Source of the DNA: Saccharofermentans sp.
GTDB taxonomy: Bacteria > Bacillota > Clostridia > Saccharofermentanales > Saccharofermentanaceae
Direction: 5' to 3'
NCBI GenBank assembly: GCA_024403795.1
Contig: JAKSRD010000003.1
Coordinates: 1 to 64,000 of the forward strand
DNA length: 64,000 nt
Positions within the stretch are counted from its first letter, which is position 1. The number at the start of each line of letters is the position of its first letter. Made by a program: the position numbers and the translations under genes. Shown piece after piece: positions 50,015 through 59,659 of this stretch. The notes below the pieces were generated by a model. The model saw nothing but the letters and a program-made list of their open reading frames with translations. It searched no databases and had not been told where the DNA came from.

Positions 50015-51865
50015 ATGGCAGTCACATCTATTGAGAACTTAAGAAACATTGCAATTATCGCTCACGTAGACCACGGTAAGACAACGATCGTCGATTCCAT
50101 GCTTAAGCAGGCAGGCGTATATCGTGAGAACGAGACTGTCGTAGAGCAGGTAATGGACAGTAATGACCTTGAGAGAGAGAGAGGTATCACGATCCTCGCT
50201 AAGAATACGGCCATCGATTACAAGGGCATCCGCATCAACGTTGTTGATACTCCCGGCCACGCTGACTTCGGCGGTGAGGTTGAGCGTGTACTCAAGATGG
50301 TTGACTCGGTCCTTCTCGTTGTAGATTCATACGACGGACCGATGCCCCAGACAAGATTCGTTCTTCACAAGGCTCTTGAATTAGGTCTTAAGCCCATCGT
50401 CTGCATCAACAAGATCGACCGTCCCGACGGAAGACCTCTTGAAGTCGTAGACATGGTACTTGACCTCTTTATCGAGCTCGGTGCCGATGATGAACAGCTT
50501 GAATTCCCTATCGTATATACATCAGGTAAGACAGGTGTTGCTACCCTTGACCTCAATGAGTTCATTGAAGGAAAGGAACTTGATTTCACACCGCTTCTCG
50601 ACACAGTCGTAGAGCATACTCCTTGCCCGGTAGGCGATCCTGAAGGTCCCATGCAGCTTCTCGTATCCAATATCGATTCAGATCCTTACATCGGAAGGAT
50701 CGGTGTAGGAAGAGTCGAGAGAGGTACGGTAAAGCAGGGCGAGCCTGTTACACTTGTTACTTACGGCTCAGACGGAAAGAGAAATGCCAGAGTCGTTAAG
50801 CTCATGAGATTCCACAATCTCGGCCGTGAGGAAGTAGCTTCCGCATCCATCGGTGAGATTGTTTGTGTTGCAGGTATTGCCGACATCAATATCGGAGATA
50901 CTCTTTGTGATATCAATACTCCTGAAGCTTTGCCCTTCGTTAAGATCGACGAACCGACGATTGCAATGACTTTCTGCGTTAACGACAGCCCGTTTGCAGG
51001 TCAGGAGGGTAAGTTCGTTACTTCCCGTCACTTGAGAGAAAGACTCTTCAAGGAGATCGAGACAAACGTCTCTATGAGAGTAGAAGAGACAGATACTACC
51101 GAAGCATTCATCGTAAAGGGCAGAGGTGAGCTCCATCTTTCAGTCCTCATCGAGACAATGCGCCGTGAAGGTTATGAGTTCCAGGTAAGTAAGCCGAAGG
51201 TCATCATGAAGGAGATCGACGGCGTGCTTTCAGAGCCTGTTGAGACACTTGTCATTGACGTTCCTGAGGACTTCGTAGGTCCTGTCATGGAGAAGATCGG
51301 CAAGCGTAAGGGTGAGCTCATTAACATGCTCCCGCCTACAAAGGGTTATACACGTCTTGAGTTCACGATCCCTTCAAGAGGACTCCTCGGATATCGTACG
51401 GAGTTTTTGACCGACACTAAGGGCAATGGTATAATGAACAGCATTATCTCGGGATTTATACCCTTCGCAGGTGAGATCGAGACCAGAGGTCAGGGCGTTC
51501 TTGTCGCCTTTGAGACAGGTACTGCGGTAACTTACGGATTGTATAATGCCCAGGATAGAGGAGCACTCTTCATCGGATCAGGCACACCGGTATACGAGGG
51601 CATGATCGTAGGTATTAACCCTAAGCCCGACGACATCACCGTTAATGTCTGCAAGAAGAAGCATGTAACCAACATGCGTTCTGCAGGAGCCGACGACGCA
51701 ATGCGTCTTACACCGCCTCTTGTTTACTCGCTTGAGCAGTGCTTGGAATTTGTCGAAGATGATGAGCTTTGCGAGGTTACTCCTCAGAGCATCAGACTTC
51801 GTAAGAAGATACTTAATAATGATTTGCGCGCCAAGACTTTGGCAAAACAGAGGAATAACGCGTAA
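50015..51865 (+). CDS. typA: translational GTPase TypA/BipA
   Basis: 616 residues from ATG 50015; the in-frame TTG at 50000 lies before the RBS GGAGAAAG. Elongation-factor-like: [48 protein letters not shown], then EF-G-like domains III and V and a C-terminal BipA domain. Acts on ribosome assembly and stress adaptation. High expression suggested by codon choice. Confidence 0.96.
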   Translation: MAVTSIENLRNIAIIAHVDHGKTTIVDSMLKQAGVYRENETVVEQVMDSNDLERERGITILAKNTAIDYKGIRINVVDTPGHADFGGEVERVLKMVDSVLLVVDSYDGPMPQTRFVLHKALELGLKPIVCINKIDRPDGRPLEVVDMVLDLFIELGADDEQLEFPIVYTSGKTGVATLDLNEFIEGKELDFTPLLDTVVEHTPCPVGDPEGPMQLLVSNIDSDPYIGRIGVGRVERGTVKQGEPVTLVTYGSDGKRNARVVKLMRFHNLGREEVASASIGEIVCVAGIADINIGDTLCDINTPEALPFVKIDEPTIAMTFCVNDSPFAGQEGKFVTSRHLRERLFKEIETNVSMRVEETDTTEAFIVKGRGELHLSVLIETMRREGYEFQVSKPKVIMKEIDGVLSEPVETLVIDVPEDFVGPVMEKIGKRKGELINMLPPTKGYTRLEFTIPSRGLLGYRTEFLTDTKGNGIMNSIISGFIPFAGEIETRGQGVLVAFETGTAVTYGLYNAQDRGALFIGSGTPVYEGMIVGINPKPDDITVNVCKKKHVTNMRSAGADDAMRLTPPLVYSLEQCLEFVEDDELCEVTPQSIRLRKKILNNDLRAKTLAKQRNNA

Positions 51866-51897
51866 AGATAAATCTAACTCGGGGGTGTATTTTACTG

Positions 51898-53118
51898 ATG
51901 TTGTCTAACAAAGTCAGAGTCGCTCTCAGAATAATGTTAGTTCTGACATTATTATTCGGATTTGCAATAGCCGGCGTTTACGTCGGCTATAACTATGTCA
52001 TCTCGCAGGATAAGAGATTCAGTGCTCTTAAGTCTGACATAGATGCAGGCAAGTATTCCGAGATAAAGGCCGATACACAAGGTGCCGTGACCGTAGTCAT
52101 AAAGAGCGGAGATTCCACATCGGATATAGCAGATCAATTGTTTGAGAAGGGACTTATCACAAATAAGTTTCTGTTCTCCATTATCAGTAAGCTCAACGGT
52201 TTTGACGGTGCATATGTTGCCGGAACGCATTATCTGTTGAAGGGCTTCTCATATGATGAACTTATGTATTTCCTTACTCTGGAGCCTGCGACTGTCAAGA
52301 TAACGATTCCTGAAGGTACTACTTACTATGAGATCAAGAAGATCCTTCATGAAGCAGGTCTTACATTCGATGACGATGAGATGGATAAGTGTATGAATTC
52401 TCCGAATCTGTTTGTCGATTATGAATTCGTATCCAAGATCGAGATCAAAGAGGGAAGAGACTTTATCCTCTCAGGTTATCTCTATCCTGATACATATTAC
52501 TTCGACATTAATGCAAGTCCGGAGACCATCATCAGAAGATTCCTTAACAATACGCAGAGTAAGCTCTATGACGAATACTATGTAAGAGCAGAAAGACTCG
52601 GCATGACGATGGATGAGGTCATCACTCTGGCATCCGTTATCCAGATGGAGACAGGTAAGCCTGCTGATATGAGTCTGGTATCTGCCGTATTCCATAACCG
52701 TCTTAACAGTGACGACGAGGCAGACCGTTTCCTCGGTTCTTCCGCGACGATCAATTATCTCGTTCAGATCAACGGAGGAAAGTCTTCTATCCTTCATACG
52801 GATGAGCAGCTCTCGATTGACAGCCCTTATAACACATATTCTCATCCCGGCTTACCTCCGGGACCCATATGTATGCCGGGCCTTGATGCCATCTCTGCCG
52901 CTCTGTATCCTGAGCCGAATTGTAATTATTGGTATTTCTGTGCTACCGGTGTTGACGGCGGTACGGCCTTTGCTTCAACACTCTCACAGCATGAAGAGAA
53001 TGTCGAGAAGTACAGAGAGAACTGGATTGCCGCAGATAATGCCGCTAATGAAGAGACAACGGCTACTTCTGAGACATCAGAGTCTTCAACGGATCTGGTA
53101 TTGGTTCCGACCAATTGA
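51898..53118 (+). CDS. mltG: endolytic transglycosylase MltG
   Basis: 406 residues. N-terminal TM helix (about 9-30) anchors a YceG/MltG domain. Family landmarks are DIADQLFEKGLI (LysM-like), SGYLYPDTYYF, LASVIQMETGK, SAVFHNRL and YNTYSHPGLPPGPICMPG. The usual EKET motif reads QMET, see findings. Cuts nascent peptidoglycan to terminate glycan strands. The Thr/Ser-rich C-terminal tail may be disordered. Confidence 0.9.
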   Translation: MLSNKVRVALRIMLVLTLLFGFAIAGVYVGYNYVISQDKRFSALKSDIDAGKYSEIKADTQGAVTVVIKSGDSTSDIADQLFEKGLITNKFLFSIISKLNGFDGAYVAGTHYLLKGFSYDELMYFLTLEPATVKITIPEGTTYYEIKKILHEAGLTFDDDEMDKCMNSPNLFVDYEFVSKIEIKEGRDFILSGYLYPDTYYFDINASPETIIRRFLNNTQSKLYDEYYVRAERLGMTMDEVITLASVIQMETGKPADMSLVSAVFHNRLNSDDEADRFLGSSATINYLVQINGGKSSILHTDEQLSIDSPYNTYSHPGLPPGPICMPGLDAISAALYPEPNCNYWYFCATGVDGGTAFASTLSQHEENVEKYRENWIAADNAANEETTATSETSESSTDLVLVPTN

Positions 53119-53164
53119 TGTTATTAACGGCGGAATATTTTCGAGATATTTGTAAGGAAGTTTT

Positions 53165-54454
53165 ATGGGTTACGAGCGTTCACGATATGAGATCCTGAGT
53201 CCGGCAGGCAATCCGGAGAAGCTCCGTGCGGCAGTTGAGTACGGTGCCGATGCCGTTTATCTTTCCGGAACAAGCTACGGTCTTCGTGCGTTCAGTGATA
53301 ACTTCAATGAAGAGGAGATGAAGGCGAGCATTGCCTTCGCTCATGAGCACGGCGTTAAGTGCTATGTAACATTGAATGTCATGCCCACTGAAGAGGATCT
53401 CGCCGGTCTCGAGCATGCGATCAGATTCGTGGGCAATGAGAGCGGTGCCGATGCGGTACTTGTCTCGGATCCCGGTGTGTTCACAATGGTGCGCACGCTT
53501 TGTCCGAACCTTGACATACACATCTCGACTCAGGCAAGCGTTACTAACAGCGCAGCTTGTAATTTTTGGGCTGCGCAGGGAGCGAAGCGAATCGTTCTTG
53601 CACGCGAGGTCTCTCTTGATCAGATCAGGAAGATAAGGGCAGCCATTCCTTCTGATGTCGAATTAGAGTGCTTCATTCATGGTGCGATGTGCGTCTCGTA
53701 TTCAGGAAGATGTCTTTTATCCAATTACTTCACGGGCAGAAGATCCAACGGCGGTGCCTGCGCACAGCCTTGCAGATGGGGATATACGGTAGTCGAGGAG
53801 AAGCGTCCCGACATTCCGCTTCCGGTTGAAGAGGATCAGAGAGGAACTTATATATTCGGCAGCCGTGACATCTGCATGATAGATCACATTCCCGAGCTCG
53901 TTGAAGCGGGCATCAATTCCTTCAAGATCGAGGGAAGGATCAAGGGCGCATACTATGCGGCTGCGGTTACAAAGGTCTACAGGGAAGCAGTCGATCAGTT
54001 CTGTGCCGATCCTGAGAATTACAAGGTCGATCCTCATTGGAAAGAGATCCTCGATAAGGTTGTCCACAGAGATTACGATACCGGTTTCTTCTTCGATTCG
54101 CCCTGTGACGATGCGAAGATCGACATGGAGAAATCCTACAACAAACCTGCTTTTATCGTCGGAGTCACCTCCGGCACTGATCCTGATTCCGGTCTCATAA
54201 AAGTTACTCAGAAGAATAAGCTCTACAAGGGTGACACATTGAATGTGCTCATGCCTGACGGCTATATGGCTCCCGTTGTCGTAACTGAGCTTTACGATTC
54301 CAAGATGAAGCCGATAGAAGATTGTCCTCATCCGGAGATGGAGTTCTACATGAAGGCGGAATCTTCCGTTGACGGAAGTCCTGTCGAGCTTCCTTCGCTG
54401 TGCTTTATCTCACGTGACGGTGACAAGGATTTTGGAATCCCGGCACCTAAGTGA
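53165..54454 (+). CDS. peptidase U32 family protein (TrhP-like)
   Basis: 429 residues. U32 motif FIHGAMCVSYSGRCLLSNYFTGRRSNGGACAQPCRWGY with several Cys (about 165-205, quoted pieces FIHGAMCVSYSG and GGACAQPCRW) and KIEGRIKGAYYAA near residue 260. Homologues (TrhP/YrrO) act in tRNA U34 hydroxylation, not in proteolysis. Often near mltG, as here (46 bp downstream). Confidence 0.9.
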   Translation: MGYERSRYEILSPAGNPEKLRAAVEYGADAVYLSGTSYGLRAFSDNFNEEEMKASIAFAHEHGVKCYVTLNVMPTEEDLAGLEHAIRFVGNESGADAVLVSDPGVFTMVRTLCPNLDIHISTQASVTNSAACNFWAAQGAKRIVLAREVSLDQIRKIRAAIPSDVELECFIHGAMCVSYSGRCLLSNYFTGRRSNGGACAQPCRWGYTVVEEKRPDIPLPVEEDQRGTYIFGSRDICMIDHIPELVEAGINSFKIEGRIKGAYYAAAVTKVYREAVDQFCADPENYKVDPHWKEILDKVVHRDYDTGFFFDSPCDDAKIDMEKSYNKPAFIVGVTSGTDPDSGLIKVTQKNKLYKGDTLNVLMPDGYMAPVVVTELYDSKMKPIEDCPHPEMEFYMKAESSVDGSPVELPSLCFISRDGDKDFGIPAPK

Positions 54455-54460
54455 AGAGGT

Positions 54461-54800
54461 TGTGTCGCCAATGCCGATTTTTGAGGTCGGGCGACACAGT
54501 ATTCCGGATACTTTTACATTGTCTCTACCGGAAGGAACGTTCAGGTGCTTTTTGTAGTAGAATCCGTTTTTTCTCCTGAGAAATCCCAAAACGCGGCACT
54601 CCGGGACTTTTTTTGCTGTAAAAAATGTATTTTGTCCCTGAAAAGTCCCGCAATGCTTCAATCACTTCCACATTGTAGTTGTAATCACTTCTGAATAGTT
54701 GAGTGACCGATTAGTGACTGTTTGAGCTGAAATTCGACAACAAATACTCACTTTTGGCTGAAAATGACTATTTGTTGCACTTTTGAGAGGAATTTTGTCA
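54461..54800. repeat. mixed palindrome array downstream of the U32 gene
   Basis: Three stem words follow one another: TGTGTCGCC/GGGCGACACA (54462-54502), GGGAC/GTCCC (about 54590-54652) and GTGAC/GTCAC with CAACAAATACTCA/TGACTATTTGTTG (about 54700-54810). Same arrangement (stem, short spacer, inverted stem) as the other arrays, again with different words. No coding frame with an RBS. Confidence 0.75.
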
Positions 54801-54819
54801 ACATTTAGTCACCTGACAA

Positions 54820-55060
54820 TCTCGGTTCGGGTTCTCCGCGACTTTCGGCGTGGATTGTTTCCGGGCTCTCCTCATTCGGTCCGGGTTCTCCGCGACCATC
54901 AGTAAAGATCGGCCTCCGTTTGTCTCCAAGAAAACGTGAAGAACATCTTTTGTCTCCCCAATGAATCTGAGCTCCAACGGCTCTATTCTCGGTAACTTGC
55001 AGGATCCGGCAGAAAGCAAGATTTGCAGATTGCGTCAGCATTGTGAAATTTATGGCATCC
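54820..55060. repeat. degenerate direct repeats
   Basis: CGGGTTCTCCGCGAC occurs near 54831 and 54885, with further CTCC-rich repeats. An 85-codon minus frame crosses it but has no RBS and looks like repeat translation. Confidence 0.5.
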
Positions 55061-55107
55061 ATGTCAGAAAACGTTCACTTATTTGTAATATAATCTGACA
55101 TTTGTTG

Positions 55108-55116
55108 TGTTATACT
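55108..55116 (+). promoter_or_regulatory. extended -10 promoter of the leader-RNA candidate
   Basis: TGTTATACT. Transcription would run through the 20-codon peptide to the terminator at 55321-55368. Confidence 0.45.
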
Positions 55117-55162
55117 CAAGCCATAAGAGAAAGGAACTTACAGTTCACAGGAGGTGAGACCA

Positions 55163-55225
55163 ATGGGTAGTGAAGCAGAGCAGGTCAGACGATTGGTCTT
55201 TCTTGCACCCACTCTTCTTAAGTAA
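55163..55225 (+). CDS. 20-residue peptide / leader RNA candidate
   Basis: ATG 55163 to TAA 55225, too short for normal ORF finding. GGAGGTG 7-8 nt upstream is one of the strongest RBS sites in the window. Peptide MGSEAEQVRRLVFLAPTLLK. The start codon lies inside an 8-bp inverted repeat (AGACCAAT/ATTGGTCT) that could hide it. Not a family I recognise. Its neighbours are an intrinsic terminator and mutually exclusive hairpins downstream, so it may be a leader peptide or a small RNA; translation is unproven. Confidence 0.4.
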   Translation: MGSEAEQVRRLVFLAPTLLK

Positions 55226-55307
55226 GTTGTAAACTTAGCTTTGGGTTAATCTCAAGAATCGAACCAAGAAACCGATCGTCGCTTGCATTACAACTGAATA
55301 TTTTGTA

Positions 55308-55368
55308 ACAGTTAACATCTGAACTGTCTCACACGTGAATAGGAGCACTGCGAGACAGTTCTTTTTTT
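55308..55368 (+). terminator. intrinsic terminator with competing hairpin (attenuator-like)
   Basis: GAACTGTCTC (55321-55330) pairs with GAGACAGTTC (55352-55361), then TTTTTTT. ACAGTT at 55308-55313 can instead pair with AACTGT (55322-55327), which would break the terminator. The two hairpins are mutually exclusive. Confidence 0.7.
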
Positions 55369-55395
55369 GTAGTTTCCCTTATCGGCTTTCTTATT

Positions 55396-55404
55396 TGTTA
55401 TAAT
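55396..55404 (+). promoter_or_regulatory. extended -10 promoter immediately before the AI-2E gene
   Basis: TGTTATAAT ends 6 nt before the ATG at 55411 and no RBS is present, so the transcript may begin at or within a base of the start codon (leaderless). Confidence 0.5.
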
Positions 55405-55410
55405 ACGTGC

Positions 55411-56712
55411 ATGGAAAAATACAAAGAACGCTTCAACAAATATGAGAAGAACAGATGGTCCGGACTTACGATATCGCTTTGTGTCGTGGTCCTGTTTTAT
55501 GTATTGCTGACAAATATCGGCAACGTAAAGATCTTTTTAAGTTCTTTCCTTACGATAACCTCCACGGTAATAATCGGTGCTTTGATCGCCTATGCGGTAA
55601 ATCCGTTGGCGGTATTTATCTATGAGCATCTCAAGAGGCTGGTCAAGAAGAAAGAGAATGCCGTATGGCTTTTCTCTGCAATGGTCTCGCTTATTTTTGT
55701 CCTCGGAGTCTTTGTTGCACTCGGTATCCTGATATTTCCTATGCTCATTGAGAACATTACGAATTTTGCGTCAAGACTGTCGGGTTACATAGACAGTCTC
55801 AAGGCATTGGTAATGTCGAGGGAGTTCGATGAAGATATCAAGCTCAGCATAGTTAACTTTATTGATGAGCAAAGTGATCTTTCTACGGTTATCAACAACT
55901 TTATCCTTAAAAACGGCATAACTCCTTCGGGAGTTTTGGAATTTTCCGCCAATGTCGGATCCGGAGCGTTTAATTTCATCATCGGCGTGATACTCGCTTT
56001 CTATTTCCTGATAGAGAAGAAGAAGCTTGTTGAGCTTCTCGGCGAATTCTTTGTGCTGGTGATCCCTACGAGATACTACGATGATTGCCGCAATGTCTGG
56101 AATAAACTGAACAGTATTTTCTCCAGATTCATCGTATGCGAGATCGTTGATTCACTTATCGTCGGTATAGCCAATGCGATCTTCATGCTGATAATGGGAA
56201 TGCCGTATCCGATCTTCTGTTCGGTTATCGTGGGACTTACAAATCTGGCGCCGACATTCGGACCTTTTGTCGGTGCATTTATCGGAGGCGTCATCCTTAT
56301 TCTTGCAAAGCCTGAGGCAGTTATCCCGTTTCTGATTTTCACTCTTGCTCTCCAGCTGGTTGACGGTTATTTGATCAAGCCGAGGCTCTTCGGAACGGCA
56401 CTCAAGGTTCCGTCATTCCTGGTGCTTGTTTTCCTTGTTGTCGGCGGAAAGATCTGGGGTGTTCCGGGCGTGCTTTTGGCAATTCCGCTTGCTGCCATCA
56501 TCTCTTATATATACAGAGAGATCGCAGTGCCGTGGCTTACTGCCAGAAAGAAGGTAAAGGATGCTGCAGCAGCACTTGAAGACGCAGAGGCCGAAGCCGC
56601 CGGCGAGACAAACGGATCCGCAGCAGTAAAGAACGCGAAAAATGCATCTGCAGCCGACAAGGCTTCCGAAGCAGATGTCAAAACTAAGAGACATAAGAAC
56701 GGCAAAGCGTGA
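55411..56712 (+). CDS. AI-2E family transporter
   Basis: 433 residues, about 7-8 hydrophobic helices. The family motif VGLTNLAPTFGPFVGAFIGG is about residues 275-294. Despite the name, members may be Na+/H+ or lipid transporters; substrate unknown. The C-terminal 60 residues are Ala/Lys/Asp-rich and probably disordered. Overlaps the next gene's GTG by 4 nt. Shares the transcript with an O-antigen ligase-like and a Wzz-like gene. Confidence 0.85.
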   Translation: MEKYKERFNKYEKNRWSGLTISLCVVVLFYVLLTNIGNVKIFLSSFLTITSTVIIGALIAYAVNPLAVFIYEHLKRLVKKKENAVWLFSAMVSLIFVLGVFVALGILIFPMLIENITNFASRLSGYIDSLKALVMSREFDEDIKLSIVNFIDEQSDLSTVINNFILKNGITPSGVLEFSANVGSGAFNFIIGVILAFYFLIEKKKLVELLGEFFVLVIPTRYYDDCRNVWNKLNSIFSRFIVCEIVDSLIVGIANAIFMLIMGMPYPIFCSVIVGLTNLAPTFGPFVGAFIGGVILILAKPEAVIPFLIFTLALQLVDGYLIKPRLFGTALKVPSFLVLVFLVVGGKIWGVPGVLLAIPLAAIISYIYREIAVPWLTARKKVKDAAAALEDAEAEAAGETNGSAAVKNAKNASAADKASEADVKTKRHKNGKA

Positions 56713-56717
56713 ACCGG

Positions 56718-57950
56718 ATGAATAGAGCTGATGCAATTGAGGAGAATTCAAAGGTCAGGATCAGCACGTTGATCCTGGTACTGTATCTGATATTCCTTCC
56801 GATAAGCACGGCGATGTCGGGTTTTCTCATAAGCTCGTCGATCCAGTCGGTCGTAGCGGTAGTTTTCATTGCCGTATCGGTTCTTGAAGTTCTCATCTCG
56901 CGTAAGCTTACATTCGATAAGAGGTTAACTCCGGTATATCTCTTCTTTATGTTCATGCTGCTTACTTCACTTTGGAATAAGTATTTTGAACTTGACTGGT
57001 ATCTGCTTCAGTTTGCTGTTACTTTCCTGATAATAGTCTGCGTAAGCATCCGAAGTTATTCAGATGCGGAACTGAAGTTCATCGAGATAGCTTTCTATTG
57101 CAGCATATTGTCGGCAATATTCAGTTCGCTCTTCTTCAGCTATATGAACGGCGGAAGAATGTATATTAGGATCTTCAGCAGAATGGATCCGAATGATTTT
57201 GCTTGCGGTCTTGCCATTGCTTTCGCTTTGTGTCTTTCCACATTGAAGAAGTCGAAGCGTGCGATCCTTAACGGCATATGCCTCGTTGCGATACTTGTCA
57301 TCGTGTACTTTACGGGTTCCAGAGGCGGACTCCTTACGATGCTTGCCATAATCTTTGTCTGGGTATTAAGCATCAAGGGCAGACTTAAGTATCAGCTCCT
57401 GGTATTGATGTTTGCTGCCGTAGCGTTATTGCTGTTCTGTGCCGAGTACGGAATAGGTCCGTCACTTATCAGAAGATTCAGCATCACTTCATTGATTGCA
57501 AGCGGCGGTACCGGAAGACTCGATATCTGGAAGGCCGCGTTCAATTGCTTTAAGTCACAGGATCCGTTCCATATCCTGTTCGGCAACGGTTACGGATCTT
57601 TCTTCCAGACGGTCAGATATGTTGCCATAGGTAACAATTATCAGTACGCATCTCATAACATGTACGTAAACACCTTGATCGAGGGCGGTATATTCGGACT
57701 CGGTCTCATGATGTCATGTTTTATCACGTTATATGTCTATGCCATCAAGCACAAGAATCTGTTCGGCGTGCTTGCGATAACGGGATTTATCGTCAGCGGT
57801 GTGTCCCTGGATACACAGGCATACAGAACTTTTGCGATAGCAGTTGCCGTCGCGATAATCTGGCGCAAGTCTGACTATGCTATACTAAATCGGGACAAGG
57901 ATCCCTCATCTAAGGAGCTTCTCGGAAATGAAATCACCCAACGTCGTTAA
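56718..57950 (+). CDS. O-antigen ligase/polymerase-like membrane protein
   Basis: About 410 residues; start at ATG 56718 or GTG 56709, no strong RBS. About ten hydrophobic helices and the Wzy/WaaL signature segments DPNDFACGLAIAFALCL, TGSRGG, GTGRLDIWKAAF and SHNMYVNTLIEGGIFGLG. Polymerises or ligates a surface polysaccharide. The next gene overlaps it by 23 nt and encodes a chain-length-type protein, supporting a capsule/exopolysaccharide role. Confidence 0.82.
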   Translation: MNRADAIEENSKVRISTLILVLYLIFLPISTAMSGFLISSSIQSVVAVVFIAVSVLEVLISRKLTFDKRLTPVYLFFMFMLLTSLWNKYFELDWYLLQFAVTFLIIVCVSIRSYSDAELKFIEIAFYCSILSAIFSSLFFSYMNGGRMYIRIFSRMDPNDFACGLAIAFALCLSTLKKSKRAILNGICLVAILVIVYFTGSRGGLLTMLAIIFVWVLSIKGRLKYQLLVLMFAAVALLLFCAEYGIGPSLIRRFSITSLIASGGTGRLDIWKAAFNCFKSQDPFHILFGNGYGSFFQTVRYVAIGNNYQYASHNMYVNTLIEGGIFGLGLMMSCFITLYVYAIKHKNLFGVLAITGFIVSGVSLDTQAYRTFAIAVAVAIIWRKSDYAILNRDKDPSSKELLGNEITQRR

Positions 57951-59304
57951 CATTGACCTTTATGTGTTTTTCCGCTCTTTGCTGGAGCAGTGGAAATGTG
58001 TTGCAGCGGTAGCAGTTATTACGGCTATCCTTATTCCGGTCGCGCTTTCTCTGAAAGATAACCGCGATGCCAAGAGCGAAGCAGATAACCTCGTCGGACT
58101 TGCTTCCCTGAGCGATGAGGAGAAGCTGGACAGATTGTCAGAATCTCAGAGAGAAAAGGTCGTATATGCGCTTAACCAGGCGCGTCTCATTGAAGCTCAG
58201 GAAAACTACGATGCTAATTCGCTCGTGGCGGCAATGGATGAAGGTAATCTTCCGGTACTTCATTACAGTTGGGTAGTAAGCGGCACGTCAGATACGGTCG
58301 CCGTAAGTGCGGCATACCGTTTGCTCCTCGAAGCTCCTGAGACTTCAGATGTCGTAAGAACAGCACTAGCTCCTTCATGTCAGGACATTGAAGATGTTTA
58401 TGTTGATGAACTGATCAACGTTGAATCGAATGATGCAGTTGACATGTATGTCATTCTTCCCGAAGGAACGGATGTTGAAGCTTTGAAGACCGGAATCGAT
58501 GAAAGGATCAAGGATATTCAGAAGAGCCTTGAAGCTGAGTTCGGAAAACATGAAGTTCATCTTATCAGTTCGGAGGAAGCTTTTGTCACAGATGCCGACA
58601 GGATCGCCGAGAGGATCCTTACGGACGACAATCTGAAGACACTTAAGAATAATTATGATTCATTGAGACAGGCGATGTCTGATGAACAGCTGACGATCCT
58701 TGATATCATGCTTACGGGTTCGAGCGACGTTCAGCCCTACGTTGATCCCGGGATCAGTTTCTCTGCTGGCAGGGCTGCCATCGGATTCGGCGTAGGCCTG
58801 ATCTTGTACATATTCTGCTACTTCGTCTTTTTCGTGTTCTCATCGAAAATGCGCAGCTCGGCTGTATTGTCCGAGACATACGGAATCAGAGAACTCGGCA
58901 CGACAAGCAAGTACACGTTCAAGGGCCTTGTATTCTTTGCTCATTGCATGCTCATCTATAAAGCGTTCCGTAAGGATACCGTCGACGGCAAGTCTCTTGA
59001 TGCCATAGCCGATGCGATAAACACTTCCGTAAAGCATAACGACTGCAGCAAGGTTTTGTTTGTCAGAGCGGGCATTTCAAAGAACTATTACGATCTTGCC
59101 GATAAGCTCGTCTCCAAGATCAAGAAGTCCGGCGCTCAGGTTAAGTGCATCGATATACTTCCGAAGGACAGCGACATCGCTGATCATGATTCAGTCGTAG
59201 TATGCGCAGGATACGCTCAGACTAAGTATTCTGACATCTCAGCCATTGCTTCTGTTTGCGATCATTATGGCAAAAAGATCATCGGCGGAGTTTGGTTTGA
59301 CTGA
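57928..59304 (+). CDS. Wzz/CapA-type polysaccharide copolymerase with degenerate kinase domain
   Basis: 458 residues. TM1 at about 22-40 and TM2 at about 280-303 flank an outside helical domain (about 45-275). The cytoplasmic C-terminal domain (about 310-458) resembles a BY-kinase-type fold end (SVVVCAGYAQTKYSDISAIASVCDHYGKKIIGGVW) but I see no Walker A P-loop, so no kinase activity is expected from it. Overlaps the O-antigen ligase-like gene. Probably regulates chain length of a surface polysaccharide. Confidence 0.75.
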   Translation: MKSPNVVNIDLYVFFRSLLEQWKCVAAVAVITAILIPVALSLKDNRDAKSEADNLVGLASLSDEEKLDRLSESQREKVVYALNQARLIEAQENYDANSLVAAMDEGNLPVLHYSWVVSGTSDTVAVSAAYRLLLEAPETSDVVRTALAPSCQDIEDVYVDELINVESNDAVDMYVILPEGTDVEALKTGIDERIKDIQKSLEAEFGKHEVHLISSEEAFVTDADRIAERILTDDNLKTLKNNYDSLRQAMSDEQLTILDIMLTGSSDVQPYVDPGISFSAGRAAIGFGVGLILYIFCYFVFFVFSSKMRSSAVLSETYGIRELGTTSKYTFKGLVFFAHCMLIYKAFRKDTVDGKSLDAIADAINTSVKHNDCSKVLFVRAGISKNYYDLADKLVSKIKKSGAQVKCIDILPKDSDIADHDSVVVCAGYAQTKYSDISAIASVCDHYGKKIIGGVWFD

Positions 59305-59359
59305 ATTTTACGGTTGACTTTTTGGGGATACAGGTTTATTTTTGTGTCATAACATCAAA

Positions 59360-59612
59360 CCGTTGAAGCGGAGATAAAGATAGTTACAGGCCCTACAGAG
59401 AGCTTCCGATGCTGAGAGTGAAGCGGGAACCGGATTATCAAATGGACCGCGGAGGGTGCATTAAATGTGCAACGTAAGACTCGCGTAAGAAGTCCGGGAT
59501 ATGTTGGTATCTTTTGAGTGTGCGTCTCACAAACGCAAAGCCAGGGTGGCACCGCGGATTAGTTTTTAATTCGTCCCCGGCAGGAAGATAAGTTCCTGTC
59601 GGGGATTTTTTA
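59360..59612 (+). promoter_or_regulatory. T-box riboswitch (Trp) before trpBA
   Basis: The T-box sequence AGGGTGGCACCGCGG (59543-59557) is intact. Stem I region includes AGAGAGCTTCCGATGCTGAGAG-like text and the specifier UGG at 59443-59445 in AAATGGACC, matching trp genes downstream. An intrinsic terminator with TCCCCGGCAGGAA/TTCCTGTCGGGGA arms (59574-59606) and a T run ends it. Uncharged tRNA-Trp would stabilise the antiterminator and allow trpBA expression. Confidence 0.93.
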
Positions 59613-59659
59613 TTTCCGGCGGAAAGACAACATGAAGAATGAATTGCATGGAGGTAACT

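Noticed and set aside
54798-55062. 73- and 85-codon minus frames
   Set aside because: They cross degenerate repeats and have no RBS; two frames over the same DNA are equally open.
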